A stretch of DNA of 64,000 bases from Motiliproteus sp036961355. Its GTDB lineage: Bacteria; Pseudomonadota; Gammaproteobacteria; Pseudomonadales; Balneatricaceae. Position numbers and translations under genes: made by a program. The notes under the pieces were generated by a model. The model worked only from the letters and a program-made list of their open reading frames with translations. It searched no databases and was not told where the DNA came from. Each line of letters begins with the position of its first letter. Positions within the stretch are counted from its first letter, which is position 1. The stretch lies in contig JBALVL010000020.1 in assembly GCA_036961355.1 (NCBI GenBank), positions 1 through 64,000 of the forward strand, written 5' to 3'. Positions 36,769 to 45,945 of this stretch are shown piece by piece.

Positions 36769-37797
36769 TTAGCGTGATCGAAACAGCTTTCCCCAATCGA
36801 TCAGCAGATCTTCCAGCATCAATCGCTCATTAGGATTGTTGCGGCTCATTAAGAACTGACGATAGTGCTGGATTCTATCGGTAAATTCAAACATCTGTTG
36901 TGATGTCAGTCTTTGACTCAGCGCAACAATCAGATTTTTGGCCGTGCGGGTGTTCACCTGATCTGGATCTTCGGTTAACCGATAACGGATCATGTCTTGC
37001 ACAATCGTTAGCCACCAATCTAATAAATCCAACGATTTCGTTTTACTAATTTTTTCAGCGATCTGAGTGCTACTCCCCTCACCCATCGCCATCACCTTTA
37101 GCGCTTGATAGAGCCCTTTTCGCTGCTCAGAACTGCCATTAAGCGCCTGCTCCAGCGCGGCTAACGGTGCCCCACCTGCCAATCTAAGCGGTTCAAGCGG
37201 ATCCGTTTCGAAACCTGGTTGCTGCGCAAGCCAGTCAGCCGCAATTTGTTCATCTGGAATTGCAATGGGTAACGACTGGCAACGGCTACGAACAGTTGCG
37301 CTTACCCGACCCGGCAGGTGGCTATATAGGGCAAATAACGTTTGTGCCCCCGGTTCTTCAAGCACTTTAAGCAGAGCATTTGCGGCATTGTTATTCATGG
37401 ACTCGGCGGGGCCAAGAACGATAACGCGATACCCCCCCTGTTGGGCGGAGCTGGTGACGGTATTAATCAGGGTGCGGATCTGGTCGACTTTAATCGCCTT
37501 GCCGTCAGCTTCGGGCTCAATTACCACCAGATCAGGATGGCTACCCTGTTGGTTAAGCAGGCAACTCTTGCAGTGGCCACAATGTTGTTGTAACCCGTCA
37601 AGCGGTTGTGGCTGCTGGCACAGCAGCATCTGCCCCAACCCTTTGGCAAACTGCGCCTTGCCCAAACCCGACTCCCCACCAAGCAAAAGTGCATGGGGCA
37701 AGCGCCCTTGCCGGTGCTGGTCGGTTAGACGCTGCCATACGTCACGCTGCCAAGGTAGTACTGTAAGCAGTTGTGATGGCTGTTCAGTTTCGGACAT
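36769..37797 (-). CDS. holB: DNA polymerase III delta' subunit
   Basis: The protein has 342 residues. The clamp-loader AAA+ fold is seen in HALLLGGESGLGKAQFAKGL, where the P-loop threonine/serine is Ala, as expected for the non-hydrolysing delta' subunit. The zinc cysteines CxxxxxxxCGHCKSC and the NALLKVLEEP segment follow, with the SRC motif in VRSRCQSLP. It is part of the replisome clamp loader. It lies 30 bases after tmk and 60 before pilZ. Confidence 0.95.
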   Translation of the reverse strand: MSETEQPSQLLTVLPWQRDVWQRLTDQHRQGRLPHALLLGGESGLGKAQFAKGLGQMLLCQQPQPLDGLQQHCGHCKSCLLNQQGSHPDLVVIEPEADGKAIKVDQIRTLINTVTSSAQQGGYRVIVLGPAESMNNNAANALLKVLEEPGAQTLFALYSHLPGRVSATVRSRCQSLPIAIPDEQIAADWLAQQPGFETDPLEPLRLAGGAPLAALEQALNGSSEQRKGLYQALKVMAMGEGSSTQIAEKISKTKSLDLLDWWLTIVQDMIRYRLTEDPDQVNTRTAKNLIVALSQRLTSQQMFEFTDRIQHYRQFLMSRNNPNERLMLEDLLIDWGKLFRSR

Positions 37798-37827
37798 TGG
37801 GCGATCCCAGTGTTTGGTCTGGCATGA

Positions 37828-38481
37828 TTAAACGCTCTCAGCATCAAAAAAAGCCTGCATCACATCGCCGATCTGCTGCTGAACCTGAACCAGTGGCAGT
37901 GAGGCATCAATAATACGAAAACGCTGCGGTTCTGCTGCGGCACGCTTGAGATAGGCCTGTCGTACACGTTCAAAGAACGATAACTGCTCCTGCTCAAACC
38001 GGTCAAGTTCACCGCGCTGGCGTGCTCGCTCCATGCCGATTTCAACCGGCACGTCGAGTAACAGGGTCAAATCGGGTCGAAGATCGCCCTGAACCAGCTG
38101 TTCAAGTTCGGCGATACGATCCCAATCTAACCCCCTGCCTCCGCCCTGATAGGCAAAGGTAGCGTCGGTAAAACGGTCACAAACAACCCAATCTCCGCGA
38201 GTTAACGCCGGTACGATGACACTGGATAAGTGCTGTGAACGGGCAGCAAACATCAACAACAACTCACAGTCGCTACCAACGGTTTCATCGCGTTCGCGCA
38301 GCAGGGTATCGCGTAATTCCTCTGCCAGTGGTGTACCACCGGGTTCACGACTCTCGACAAAGCGAATGTTTTGGTTATTAAGCAAACTGTGCAGATAAGC
38401 GATATTGGTTGATTTACCGACCCCTTCGCCACCTTCTATGGTGATAAATTTTCCTTGTCGTTTCATCGCGATTGGCTTCAT
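37828..38481 (-). CDS. tmk: Thymidylate kinase
   Basis: The protein has 217 residues and phosphorylates dTMP to dTDP. The P-loop EGGEGVGKST is near residue 16, followed by the DR(F/Y) motif in VVCDRFTDATFAYQGGGRG and the LID region RQRGELDRFE. The first ATG at 38481 is used; a second ATG five codons in is possible. It lies eight bases after mltG in the conserved mltG-tmk-holB order. Confidence 0.96.
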   Translation of the reverse strand: MKPIAMKRQGKFITIEGGEGVGKSTNIAYLHSLLNNQNIRFVESREPGGTPLAEELRDTLLRERDETVGSDCELLLMFAARSQHLSSVIVPALTRGDWVVCDRFTDATFAYQGGGRGLDWDRIAELEQLVQGDLRPDLTLLLDVPVEIGMERARQRGELDRFEQEQLSFFERVRQAYLKRAAAEPQRFRIIDASLPLVQVQQQIGDVMQAFFDAESV

Positions 38482-38489
38482 CGTTTGGG

Positions 38490-39575
38490 TTATTGGGCTG
38501 ATTTAGAGTCTGTGGGCACTGCTACTTCGGGCTCTTTTTGAGCTGGCGCAGAGCGGTAGTCTTTGCGTCGTTTGCTGCGTTGATATTGAGTAACCGCCCG
38601 GTTGTGTTGGGCCAATGTTGCTGAAAACTGGTGGCTGCCATCGCCTTTGGCTACGAAATAAAGCGCATTGCCAGCTGCCGGATTGAGAGCAGCCTGTATC
38701 GCGGCCCTGCCAGGATTGGCGATAGGTGTCGGTGGCAGGCCATTGATGCGATAGGTGTTGTACGGGGTCTTTCGCTGTAGATCAGCTCGGGTGATATTAC
38801 CCCGGTAGCTTTCCCCCATACCGTAAATAACGGTGGGATCGGTTTGTAAACGCATCGGCTTTTGCAAACGCCGAGTAAATACACCGGCAATCATCGCCCG
38901 TTCCGAGCTGGCCCCCGTTTCCTTCTCAACAATGGAGGCCATGATCAATGCCTGATACGGTGTCTCCAGCGGCAAACTCTGCGAACGTTTTGGCCACTCC
39001 TGTTCGACCACCTTTTGCATAGCTTGATAAGCGCGACGTAACAGCTTCAGATCGGTCATACCCTGCGGAAACAGATAGGTATCGGGATAGATCCATCCCT
39101 CGGCAGAGCCTTCAATACCGAGCTGCTTAGCAATATTGAGCGGATCAGTTTGTTCGAGTGTTTTAATAATCTGCGGGTGTGCGTGCAATACCGCCATGTA
39201 CTGACGGACAGTTTGCCCCTCTACGAGGGTAACTTGATAGTTACGCACTTTGCCCTTCACCATCAACTCCATTAGTTGCTGATGGGTGGTGCCGGGCTCA
39301 AGCCAATATTCGCCAGCCTGAATACGATGTGCCAATTTGTGCTGGCGGGCATACAAACGCAGTAGCAGTGGCTGATCGACAATACCACGCTCGCTCAGCT
39401 GCTCAACCACCGCGCGAAAACTGCTCCCGGCCGGAACCTGCAACGGCTCAGCCTGCTGCAGTAGCAACGGTGTCGGGCCAATACCGCTGACTTTGGTCTG
39501 ACCGATATATGCTGCAATCGCCACCACAATGGCGATCAGCGCTGCGCCAATCAGTAGATGCTTTACTGCTCGCAT
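38490..39575 (-). CDS. mltG: Endolytic murein transglycosylase
   Basis: The protein has 361 residues with one N-terminal membrane anchor (LLIGAALIAIVVAIAAYIG) and a periplasmic YceG/MltG domain. The catalytic glutamate is in MASIVEKETG, and the TDPTVIYGMGE and AAIQAALNPA segments are typical. It cleaves nascent glycan strands and sets their length. The start overlaps the end of pabC by 13 bases. The C-terminal tail is charged and longer than in E. coli. Confidence 0.95.
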   Translation of the reverse strand: MRAVKHLLIGAALIAIVVAIAAYIGQTKVSGIGPTPLLLQQAEPLQVPAGSSFRAVVEQLSERGIVDQPLLLRLYARQHKLAHRIQAGEYWLEPGTTHQQLMELMVKGKVRNYQVTLVEGQTVRQYMAVLHAHPQIIKTLEQTDPLNIAKQLGIEGSAEGWIYPDTYLFPQGMTDLKLLRRAYQAMQKVVEQEWPKRSQSLPLETPYQALIMASIVEKETGASSERAMIAGVFTRRLQKPMRLQTDPTVIYGMGESYRGNITRADLQRKTPYNTYRINGLPPTPIANPGRAAIQAALNPAAGNALYFVAKGDGSHQFSATLAQHNRAVTQYQRSKRRKDYRSAPAQKEPEVAVPTDSKSAQ

Positions 39576-40393
39576 CGTCTCGTCTCTTCAAGCCAGTGAC
39601 TGGCTGTTGCTGTTATCGCTGACAATGGGATCACCCGGCCGTCAAAACCGCTTACCGGTAATACACCAAAACCGCTATTGGTCATGAATGCGCCGTCAGC
39701 CTGCAGCAGGTCATCAACGGTTAGGCGCTGCTCAGCGAACGTGACGCCGTGCTTAGCGGCGGCATCGATAATTACAGAGCGAACGACTCCGGCAACGCCA
39801 CAACAATCGAGAAGCGGCGTAACCAGGCTGTCATCGCGAATCAGAAACAAGTTACTCATGGTGCCTTCGACCAGATAACCCTGCTGATCACAGACCAGCC
39901 CTTCAACGTATTGATCCTGCCATTCATTGCGGGCAAGCACCTGTTCAATACGATTAAGATGTTTAATACCGGCTAACTGCGGGTTACTGCCCAAGCGGGT
40001 TGAGCAGGCAAATAGTTCGGCGCCCTGCTTATACAACGTGGCCGGATAGCGTGGAGCATCGACCCGCATCACTACTCGGGTTGGCTGCAACTCAGGGCTG
40101 CATCGATATCCCCGCCCACCGCTGCCACGGCTAATAACCACTTTGATGAACGCCTCGTTTACACCGTCACACAATAGAGAGACTTCAGATAACAAAGAGT
40201 CGATAAGATGTTGTTTATAATTGATATTAATCCGGAAAAGCCCGTCTTTCATACGGTTGAGATGACGTTGCAGCAGCAACGCCTTGCCGCCACTGACCCG
40301 AATCGTTTCAAACACACCATCGCCGTAGCTAAAGCCGCGGTCGGTAGTAGATACTTGAGCTTCGGGCTGGCCGTTAACCAGAGTCATTATCAT
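39563..40393 (-). CDS. pabC: Aminodeoxychorismate lyase
   Basis: The protein has 276 residues of the PLP-dependent class IV aminotransferase fold. The PLP lysine is in AGIKHLNRIEQV, and the phosphate-binding EGTMSNLFLI segment is clear. It releases 4-aminobenzoate for folate synthesis. Two nearby ATGs (codons 1 and 3) are both possible starts. The gene lies 44 bases after fabF and overlaps mltG, the usual order in gammaproteobacteria. Confidence 0.95.
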   Translation of the reverse strand: MIMTLVNGQPEAQVSTTDRGFSYGDGVFETIRVSGGKALLLQRHLNRMKDGLFRININYKQHLIDSLLSEVSLLCDGVNEAFIKVVISRGSGGRGYRCSPELQPTRVVMRVDAPRYPATLYKQGAELFACSTRLGSNPQLAGIKHLNRIEQVLARNEWQDQYVEGLVCDQQGYLVEGTMSNLFLIRDDSLVTPLLDCCGVAGVVRSVIIDAAAKHGVTFAEQRLTVDDLLQADGAFMTNSGFGVLPVSGFDGRVIPLSAITATASHWLEETRRCEQ

Positions 40394-40437
40394 AGAGATT
40401 GATCACGGGGCGTGCGAGAAACGCACCCCGTTAACAC

Positions 40438-41679
40438 CTAAGAGAGACGCTTAAACACCAACGTACCGTTGGTTCCGCCGAAACCAAAGGAGTTGGACAT
40501 AGCAACGTCGATATGAGTTTCCTGGGCTGTGTTGGCGACATAATTAAGGTCGCAACCATCAGAGGGATTGTCCAGATTGATAGTTGGCGGAGCAACCTGA
40601 TCACGAATTGCCAGCACACTGAAGATCGCCTCGACCGAACCGGCAGCCCCCAGCAGGTGGCCAATCATCGATTTGGTCGAACTCATCCGAACATCGGCAG
40701 CCGCATTACCCAGTACTGATTTAGCAGCATTGGATTCGGCGATATCGCCAGCCGGTGTCGAGGTTCCGTGTGCGTTGATGTAGTCAACTTGGTCAGGATT
40801 CAGACCGCTATCACGGATTGCATTAGCCATAGATGCCGCCGCACCACTGCCATCTTCCGGTGGTGAAGTCATGTGATAGGCATCACCGCTCATTCCAAAA
40901 CCGACAAGCTCTGCATAGATACTGGCGCCGCGAGCCTTGGCGTGTTCGTACTCTTCGAGCACCATAATGCCGGCGCCATCGCTAAGCACGAAGCCATCAC
41001 GATCACGGTCCCAGGGCCGACTCGCTGCCTGTGGATCATCATTGCGTTTAGACAGAGCACGGGCCGCAGCGAACCCTCCGAGTCCCAGTGGCGTGGTCGC
41101 CATCTCAGAGCCACCTGCAACCATCGCATCCGCATCGCCATAAGCGATCATGCGGGCGGCTGAACCGATGTTATGAGTACCGGTGGTACAAGCGGTAACA
41201 ATAGCGATGTTCGGCCCTTTAAAGCCGTATTTAATCGACAGGTTGCCGCCGATCATATTGATGATGCTGCCGGGTACAAAGAATGGTGAGATTTTACGAG
41301 GCCCGCTCTTTTCCAATAATGTGTGGTTTCGCTCAATCATTGGCAAACCGCCGATTCCAGAACCTATCGCCACACCGATACGACCAGCATTAGCCTCAGT
41401 CGTTTCTAACCCTGAGTCTTCAATCGCCTGGATCCCTGCTGCCATTCCGTACTGAATAAACAGATCCATTTTGCGAGCATCTTTAGGGTTCATGTAATCA
41501 GAAACATCAAAGTTTTTGATCGAACCGCCAAAAGTGGTGCTGTAGGCAGACACGTCAAAGTGCTCAAGCGGTCCGATACCACTCTTGCCATTAACGACGT
41601 TGTCCCAAGTCTCTTTGACCGTATTACCGACGGGTGTCAGCATCCCTACGCCAGTAACAACAACTCTTCTACGAGACAT
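40438..41679 (-). CDS. fabF: 3-oxoacyl-ACP synthase II
   Basis: The protein has 413 residues. The catalytic Cys is in TACTTGTHN and the two histidines are in NAHGTST and MIGHLLGAAG. FabF elongates acyl-ACP and adjusts the unsaturated/saturated balance. I chose the ATG at 41679, since GGAGG lies six bases upstream and MSRRRVVVTGVG is the family start; the frame is open nine codons further. A hairpin terminator separates it from acpP, so fabF may be partly uncoupled from acpP transcription. Confidence 0.96.
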   Translation of the reverse strand: MSRRRVVVTGVGMLTPVGNTVKETWDNVVNGKSGIGPLEHFDVSAYSTTFGGSIKNFDVSDYMNPKDARKMDLFIQYGMAAGIQAIEDSGLETTEANAGRIGVAIGSGIGGLPMIERNHTLLEKSGPRKISPFFVPGSIINMIGGNLSIKYGFKGPNIAIVTACTTGTHNIGSAARMIAYGDADAMVAGGSEMATTPLGLGGFAAARALSKRNDDPQAASRPWDRDRDGFVLSDGAGIMVLEEYEHAKARGASIYAELVGFGMSGDAYHMTSPPEDGSGAAASMANAIRDSGLNPDQVDYINAHGTSTPAGDIAESNAAKSVLGNAAADVRMSSTKSMIGHLLGAAGSVEAIFSVLAIRDQVAPPTINLDNPSDGCDLNYVANTAQETHIDVAMSNSFGFGGTNGTLVFKRLS

Positions 41680-41763
41680 CGCGACCTCCACTCTCTTGTT
41701 GTTCAAATAGTGTGTTCAAAAAACGTACGAACTTGTTATCAATACTTTTTTTAGACAAATAAA

Positions 41764-41794
41764 AAGCCGCTCTATGGAACCATAGTAGCGGCTT
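41764..41794 (-). terminator. Intrinsic terminator/attenuator between acpP and fabF
   Basis: AAGCCGCT and CTATGG pair with CCATAG and AGCGGCTT with one bulged base, a stem of 14 pairs. On the minus strand the stem is followed by TTTTTATTTG. It sits after acpP and before fabF, so it probably lowers readthrough and allows more AcpP than FabF. Confidence 0.8.
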
Positions 41795-41820
41795 CTTTGA
41801 AAAGCTTGGTTAAGCCAATC

Positions 41821-42054
41821 TTACTGATTAGCTTCGACGTACGCGACGGCTAGCTTAACGGTGGTGATTTTCTCGGCTTCTTCGTCAGGAATTTCGGTTT
41901 CAAACTCCTCTTCCAGAGCCATTACCAGCTCAACGGTGTCGAGAGAGTCAGCGCCCAGATCTTCTACAAATGAGGCTTCGCTGGTAACTTCTTCTTCTTT
42001 AACGCCCAACTGTTCTGCAACAATCTTTTTAACGCGCTCTTCAATAGTACTCAT
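41821..42054 (-). CDS. acpP: Acyl carrier protein
   Basis: The protein has 77 residues, strongly acidic. Ser37 in GADSLDTVELVM is the phosphopantetheine attachment site. It carries growing acyl chains for FabD, FabG and FabF and supplies PlsX, all encoded around it. Its upstream gap of 161 bases to fabG probably holds its own promoter, and a terminator follows. Confidence 0.98.
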   Translation of the reverse strand: MSTIEERVKKIVAEQLGVKEEEVTSEASFVEDLGADSLDTVELVMALEEEFETEIPDEEAEKITTVKLAVAYVEANQ

Positions 42055-42215
42055 AATTTTTCCTACGTATTATGATCGATTTATATTCGGCAGCATTCCA
42101 AAAAATACTGATATTTCAACACCGCCGAGTTAAATAGGTCAACTCTCCGCCTATCGGCTGGATGAAGTGGACATTATCAACATATTGGGCAAAAAAACAA
42201 TTCCCTAAAAGGGAT

Positions 42216-42959
42216 TTATGCCATGTACATGCCACCATTGACGTGAATAGTGTCTCCGGTGACGTAGCCACCCGGCTGACTGGCTAAAAATCCAACAACT
42301 GCAGCCACCTCTTCCGGGCGACCAAGACGATTGAGCGGGATCTGGGCCTTGAGCTTGTCTTTGTGCTCTTCGGGCAGTCCGCTGGTCATATCGGTATCGA
42401 TAAAACCAGGTGCAACTGAGTTTACGGTGATGTTGCGAGAACCGACCTCACGCGCCAGCGCGCGGCTAAAGCCTTCGATTCCGGCCTTGGCTGCGGCATA
42501 GTTGGTCTGCCCGGCATTACCCATAGATGCCACTACAGAGCTGACATTAATGATCCGGCCCCAACGAGCCTTGGTCATGCCGCGCAAACAGCCCTTGGCG
42601 ACGCGGTAGATTGAGCTTAAATTGGTGTTAACCACCGAATCCCACTCATCCTCTTTCATCCGCATCAGAATATTATCTTTGGTGATCCCTGCATTGTTGA
42701 CCAAAATTGTCACTGCACCGAACTCAGCTACAATGGCCGCGATCACTTCATCGACCGAAGTCTGTGAAGCAACATCCAATACCATTCCCTTACCCTGAGC
42801 TCCGCTATCGGCCAGGTTCTGACTAATGGTCGCAGCCCCTTTCTCACTGGTTGCTGTACCTACAACAACGGCGCCTTGGCGTCCCAGTTCTTCAGCAATC
42901 GCCTTACCGATTCCCCGTGTCGCCCCCGTGACGAGTGCAACTTTTCCTTCAATGCTCAT
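42216..42959 (-). CDS. fabG: 3-oxoacyl-ACP reductase
   Basis: The protein has 247 residues of the short-chain dehydrogenase fold. The NADPH motif TGATRGIG is at 11-18, and the catalytic triad is Ser141, Tyr154 and Lys158 in SSVVASMGNAGQTNYAAAK. It reduces 3-oxoacyl-ACP in each elongation cycle. It lies 36 bases after fabD on the same transcript. Confidence 0.97.
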   Translation of the reverse strand: MSIEGKVALVTGATRGIGKAIAEELGRQGAVVVGTATSEKGAATISQNLADSGAQGKGMVLDVASQTSVDEVIAAIVAEFGAVTILVNNAGITKDNILMRMKEDEWDSVVNTNLSSIYRVAKGCLRGMTKARWGRIINVSSVVASMGNAGQTNYAAAKAGIEGFSRALAREVGSRNITVNSVAPGFIDTDMTSGLPEEHKDKLKAQIPLNRLGRPEEVAAVVGFLASQPGGYVTGDTIHVNGGMYMA

Positions 42960-42995
42960 CTATCCACTCCCTATATAGCTGTGGTTATGGCAGGC

Positions 42996-43928
42996 TCAAC
43001 GTCCTAGCGCTTTGTCCAGACCTGCAACATCATTAATCGCAGCAACCGACAGGCTGCGCTGAATTCGTTTATTGAGGCCGGAGAGAACCTTACCCGGGCC
43101 GCACTCAAGCAATGTTTCTGACCCTTGTGCTGCCATCGCCACAACCGTATCGGCCCATAATACAGGACTGTAAAGCTGGGCGACCAGGTTTTGCTTAATC
43201 TGTTCAACCGAGGTCGCGACGGCGGCATCAACATTTTGTACAACGGGAATTTTCGGCATCTGTAGCGCTATGGCATCAAGCTCAGCAGAAAGCTGCTCTG
43301 CCGCTGGCTTCATCAAGGCACAGTGCGACGGAACACTAACCGGAAGCTCAACTGCACGTTTAGCGCCCGCTTCTTTGCATAGATCAACAGCTCGCGCCAC
43401 GGCTGCTTTCTGCCCCGCAATAACCACCTGCCCGGGTGAATTGTAGTTAACTGCAGAGACCACCTCACCTTGAGCCGCACTATCACACGCCTGTCGAGTT
43501 TTCTCATCATCCAAGCCAAGAATGGCTGCCATAGCCCCCTGACCCGCGGGCACTGCGCTTTGCATAAACTGACCGCGTTTTTCGACCAGTTTAACGCCCT
43601 GCTCGAGTGTCATTACGCCAGCACAAACCAACGCGGTATATTCCCCCAAACTGTGACCAGCCAGAAGCGTTGGTTGTTCGCCACCCTGCTCCTGCCAAAC
43701 ACGCCAGATCGCCACACCAGATGTTAATAGCGCAGGCTGCGTTTTATCGGTGCTATTGAGGTCAGCTTCAGGGCCATCCTGAGTGAGAGCCCACAGATCA
43801 TAACCAAGCACCTTCGATGCTTCCGCAAAAGTCTGCTCGACTAGCGGATATTGCTTTGCCAGCTCAGATAACATTTGTAGCTGCTGTGAACCTTGACCAG
43901 GAAAAACAAAAGCCAGAGATTGAGACAT
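42996..43928 (-). CDS. fabD: Malonyl-CoA:ACP transacylase
   Basis: The protein has 310 residues. The nucleophile Ser is in AGHSLGEYTA, and the catalytic His is in VPSHCALM. FabD loads malonyl groups onto AcpP. The gene follows plsX after 186 bases without an intervening fabH, as in Pseudomonas. Confidence 0.97.
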   Translation of the reverse strand: MSQSLAFVFPGQGSQQLQMLSELAKQYPLVEQTFAEASKVLGYDLWALTQDGPEADLNSTDKTQPALLTSGVAIWRVWQEQGGEQPTLLAGHSLGEYTALVCAGVMTLEQGVKLVEKRGQFMQSAVPAGQGAMAAILGLDDEKTRQACDSAAQGEVVSAVNYNSPGQVVIAGQKAAVARAVDLCKEAGAKRAVELPVSVPSHCALMKPAAEQLSAELDAIALQMPKIPVVQNVDAAVATSVEQIKQNLVAQLYSPVLWADTVVAMAAQGSETLLECGPGKVLSGLNKRIQRSLSVAAINDVAGLDKALGR

Positions 43929-44114
43929 AACACCCTCATGCTTAAAATAGAAAAGAACCCGTAGGCAGTCTTATGCACCACACGCGTCGAATAAATCGAT
44001 GATAACTTTACTCAAATTCGATGACGAAAGCACCCACACTTGTTGTTCCTAGGCCATCATAAGCCTTAGCAGTCGCGGCAGAGAACCAACCGATCTACGC
44101 AGCTAAAAGGACGC

Positions 44115-45119
44115 TTACAGCAACGCCCCAAGACGGCCATTGATCACACCACAAACATCCTGACGCACTTCTGTTCGTGCCTGAGCAATAGCATGGCCAA
44201 AACACTCTTCGGTCGCCGAACCATGGCTTTTCACCACTATGCCTTGTAGCCCCAGCAAGCTGGCACCATTACGTCGCGAAGGATCAAGCTGCTGTTTCAT
44301 CTGGTTCAATACCGGCTTGGCCAGCAAGCCAACAAAGCGGCGATACCAGTTGCGAGTGAACTGTTGCTCTAATTGGCGGCCGATCAGGCGCGCCAGCCCT
44401 TCACTGCTTTTTAGCGCCACATTACCGACAAAGCCATCACAAACAACAACATCAGCCTTACCGCTATAGATGTCATTGCCCTCGATATAGCCGATATAAT
44501 TAAGCTGCTGGTGCTCCTGCAATAAGCGAGATGCGAGCTTAACCTGCTCATTTCCTTTGATCTCTTCGGCACCAACATTAAGCAGCGCAATGCGCGGCTG
44601 CTTGAGCCCATCGACAGCTTCGGCTAACGCCGACCCCATCAAGGCAAACTGAAACAGCTGCTCGGCACTGCAATCAACATTGGCACCCAGATCAAGCATG
44701 TAGCAATGGCCGTTAACGGTCGGAATTCCCGTTGTGATTGCCGGGCGATCGATCCCCGGATGCATATGCAGCAGGTAATGCCCCAGCGCCATCAGCGCTC
44801 CGGTATTGCCGGCACTAACACAGGCGCTCGCCTGACCGTCGGCAACCAACTGAATAGCACGCGCCATCGAAGAATCCCTGCGTTTACGCAAGGCAAAGGA
44901 GGGTTTGTCGCTCATCGCAACGACGGAAGCAGCCGGCTCGACACTGAGCCGATCGGAATCGGAGAAATCCAGTAGCGGATTGATTTGCGAAGGATCACCA
45001 ACCAGAACAAGGCTGACGTCAGGGTGATGCCGGAGGAATTCTATCGAGGCGGGAACAGCAACGCGGGGACCGAAGTCCCCGCTCATCACATCAACTGCAA
45101 GAGTGCAGTGAGCGACCAA
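44115..45119 (-). CDS. plsX: Phosphate acyltransferase
   Basis: The protein has 334 residues and makes acyl-phosphate from acyl-ACP, feeding PlsY in phospholipid synthesis. Typical segments are AVDVMSGDFGPRVAVPA, SAGNTGALMALGHY, MLDLGANVDC, and ADVVVCDGFVGNVALK. It is three bases downstream of rpmF in the conserved yceD-rpmF-plsX unit. Confidence 0.97.
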   Translation of the reverse strand: MVAHCTLAVDVMSGDFGPRVAVPASIEFLRHHPDVSLVLVGDPSQINPLLDFSDSDRLSVEPAASVVAMSDKPSFALRKRRDSSMARAIQLVADGQASACVSAGNTGALMALGHYLLHMHPGIDRPAITTGIPTVNGHCYMLDLGANVDCSAEQLFQFALMGSALAEAVDGLKQPRIALLNVGAEEIKGNEQVKLASRLLQEHQQLNYIGYIEGNDIYSGKADVVVCDGFVGNVALKSSEGLARLIGRQLEQQFTRNWYRRFVGLLAKPVLNQMKQQLDPSRRNGASLLGLQGIVVKSHGSATEECFGHAIAQARTEVRQDVCGVINGRLGALL

Positions 45120-45122
45120 TGG

Positions 45123-45302
45123 TTACTCAGCGTCTTTAGCGATAACCTGACGACCACGGTAGAAACCATCTTCGGTCACATGGTGACGACGATGAACTTC
45201 ACCAGTGGTGCTGTCCTGTGAAAGCGGGGCAGCGGTCAATGCATCATGTGAACGACGCTGACCACGACGTGAACGGGTAACTTTACTCTTTTGAACAGCC
45301 AT
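45123..45302 (-). CDS. rpmF: 50S ribosomal protein L32
   Basis: This 59-residue basic protein starts MAVQKSKVTRSRRGQRRSHD and contains HRRHHVTEDGFYRGRQV, which is diagnostic for L32 of the cysteine-free type. It belongs to the large ribosomal subunit. It lies 18 bases after yceD and three bases before plsX, the standard gammaproteobacterial arrangement. Absence of the zinc cysteines means it does not depend on zinc. Confidence 0.97.
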   Translation of the reverse strand: MAVQKSKVTRSRRGQRRSHDALTAAPLSQDSTTGEVHRRHHVTEDGFYRGRQVIAKDAE

Positions 45303-45320
45303 GACTGACCAACTCCTAAA

Positions 45321-45839
45321 CTAGTGTTTATTGGCCTTTAATTGGGCCAATACGTTAAACGGGTTTTCACTTTCGCTGTCATTAGACTCGCTGACTTCTT
45401 CGCCAAACGATGTCTTTACGACGCAATTCTGGTGCTGAGCTATCAACGGCAGTGTCAGAATCAACTCTTGTTCGATGAGTCGATAAATATCCTGCTTCGG
45501 CTCGTTGATGATATTAGGATCGTAGTAACGCGGAAGCTGCTTAGCAGCTTCATCATCAGTGACGATACCCAGACTCATCTCGGCTTCAAGCTCTAGCGTC
45601 ACCGGCTCCAGACAACGCTGGCAAAGCATTTTTACCGTCGTATCAGCTTGACCCTTGATGAAACGGATACGTTCTTCATCCACTCCAAAGGTCAGACTGA
45701 CGTTGACAATTCCGTCGCTATCCACAAGATAGCTGCTCAACTGCTCCAAACTAGCCAGAGTTATTTCGCCGTCAAGGATGCGTCCTTGGTCGGCTGCTCT
45801 GCGTGGGTCAATTGTAATCGGTAATGAGGCCTTCGACAT
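45321..45839 (-). CDS. yceD: YceD-family (DUF177) rRNA accumulation protein
   Basis: The protein has 172 residues. It matches YceD/DUF177 with the CQRCLEPVTLELE metal-site-like stretch and the acidic DPNIINEPKQDIYRLIEQEL region. YceD is needed for normal 23S rRNA levels. It is the first gene of the yceD-rpmF-plsX unit and divergent from maf. Confidence 0.94.
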   Translation of the reverse strand: MSKASLPITIDPRRAADQGRILDGEITLASLEQLSSYLVDSDGIVNVSLTFGVDEERIRFIKGQADTTVKMLCQRCLEPVTLELEAEMSLGIVTDDEAAKQLPRYYDPNIINEPKQDIYRLIEQELILTLPLIAQHQNCVVKTSFGEEVSESNDSESENPFNVLAQLKANKH

Positions 45840-45945
45840 AAGCGCGCCATAATAGGGATCTAGGGGGTTAGTGTAAAGAGATCATCGCTAAAAAAGATTA
45901 CTATATGGTCTTTTTTTGCCACCATCTGAAACACAGGCATTATAC

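Noticed and set aside
43929..44114. A possible hidden fabH in the plsX-fabD gap
   Set aside because: The gap is 186 bases and has no ketosynthase sequence in any frame.
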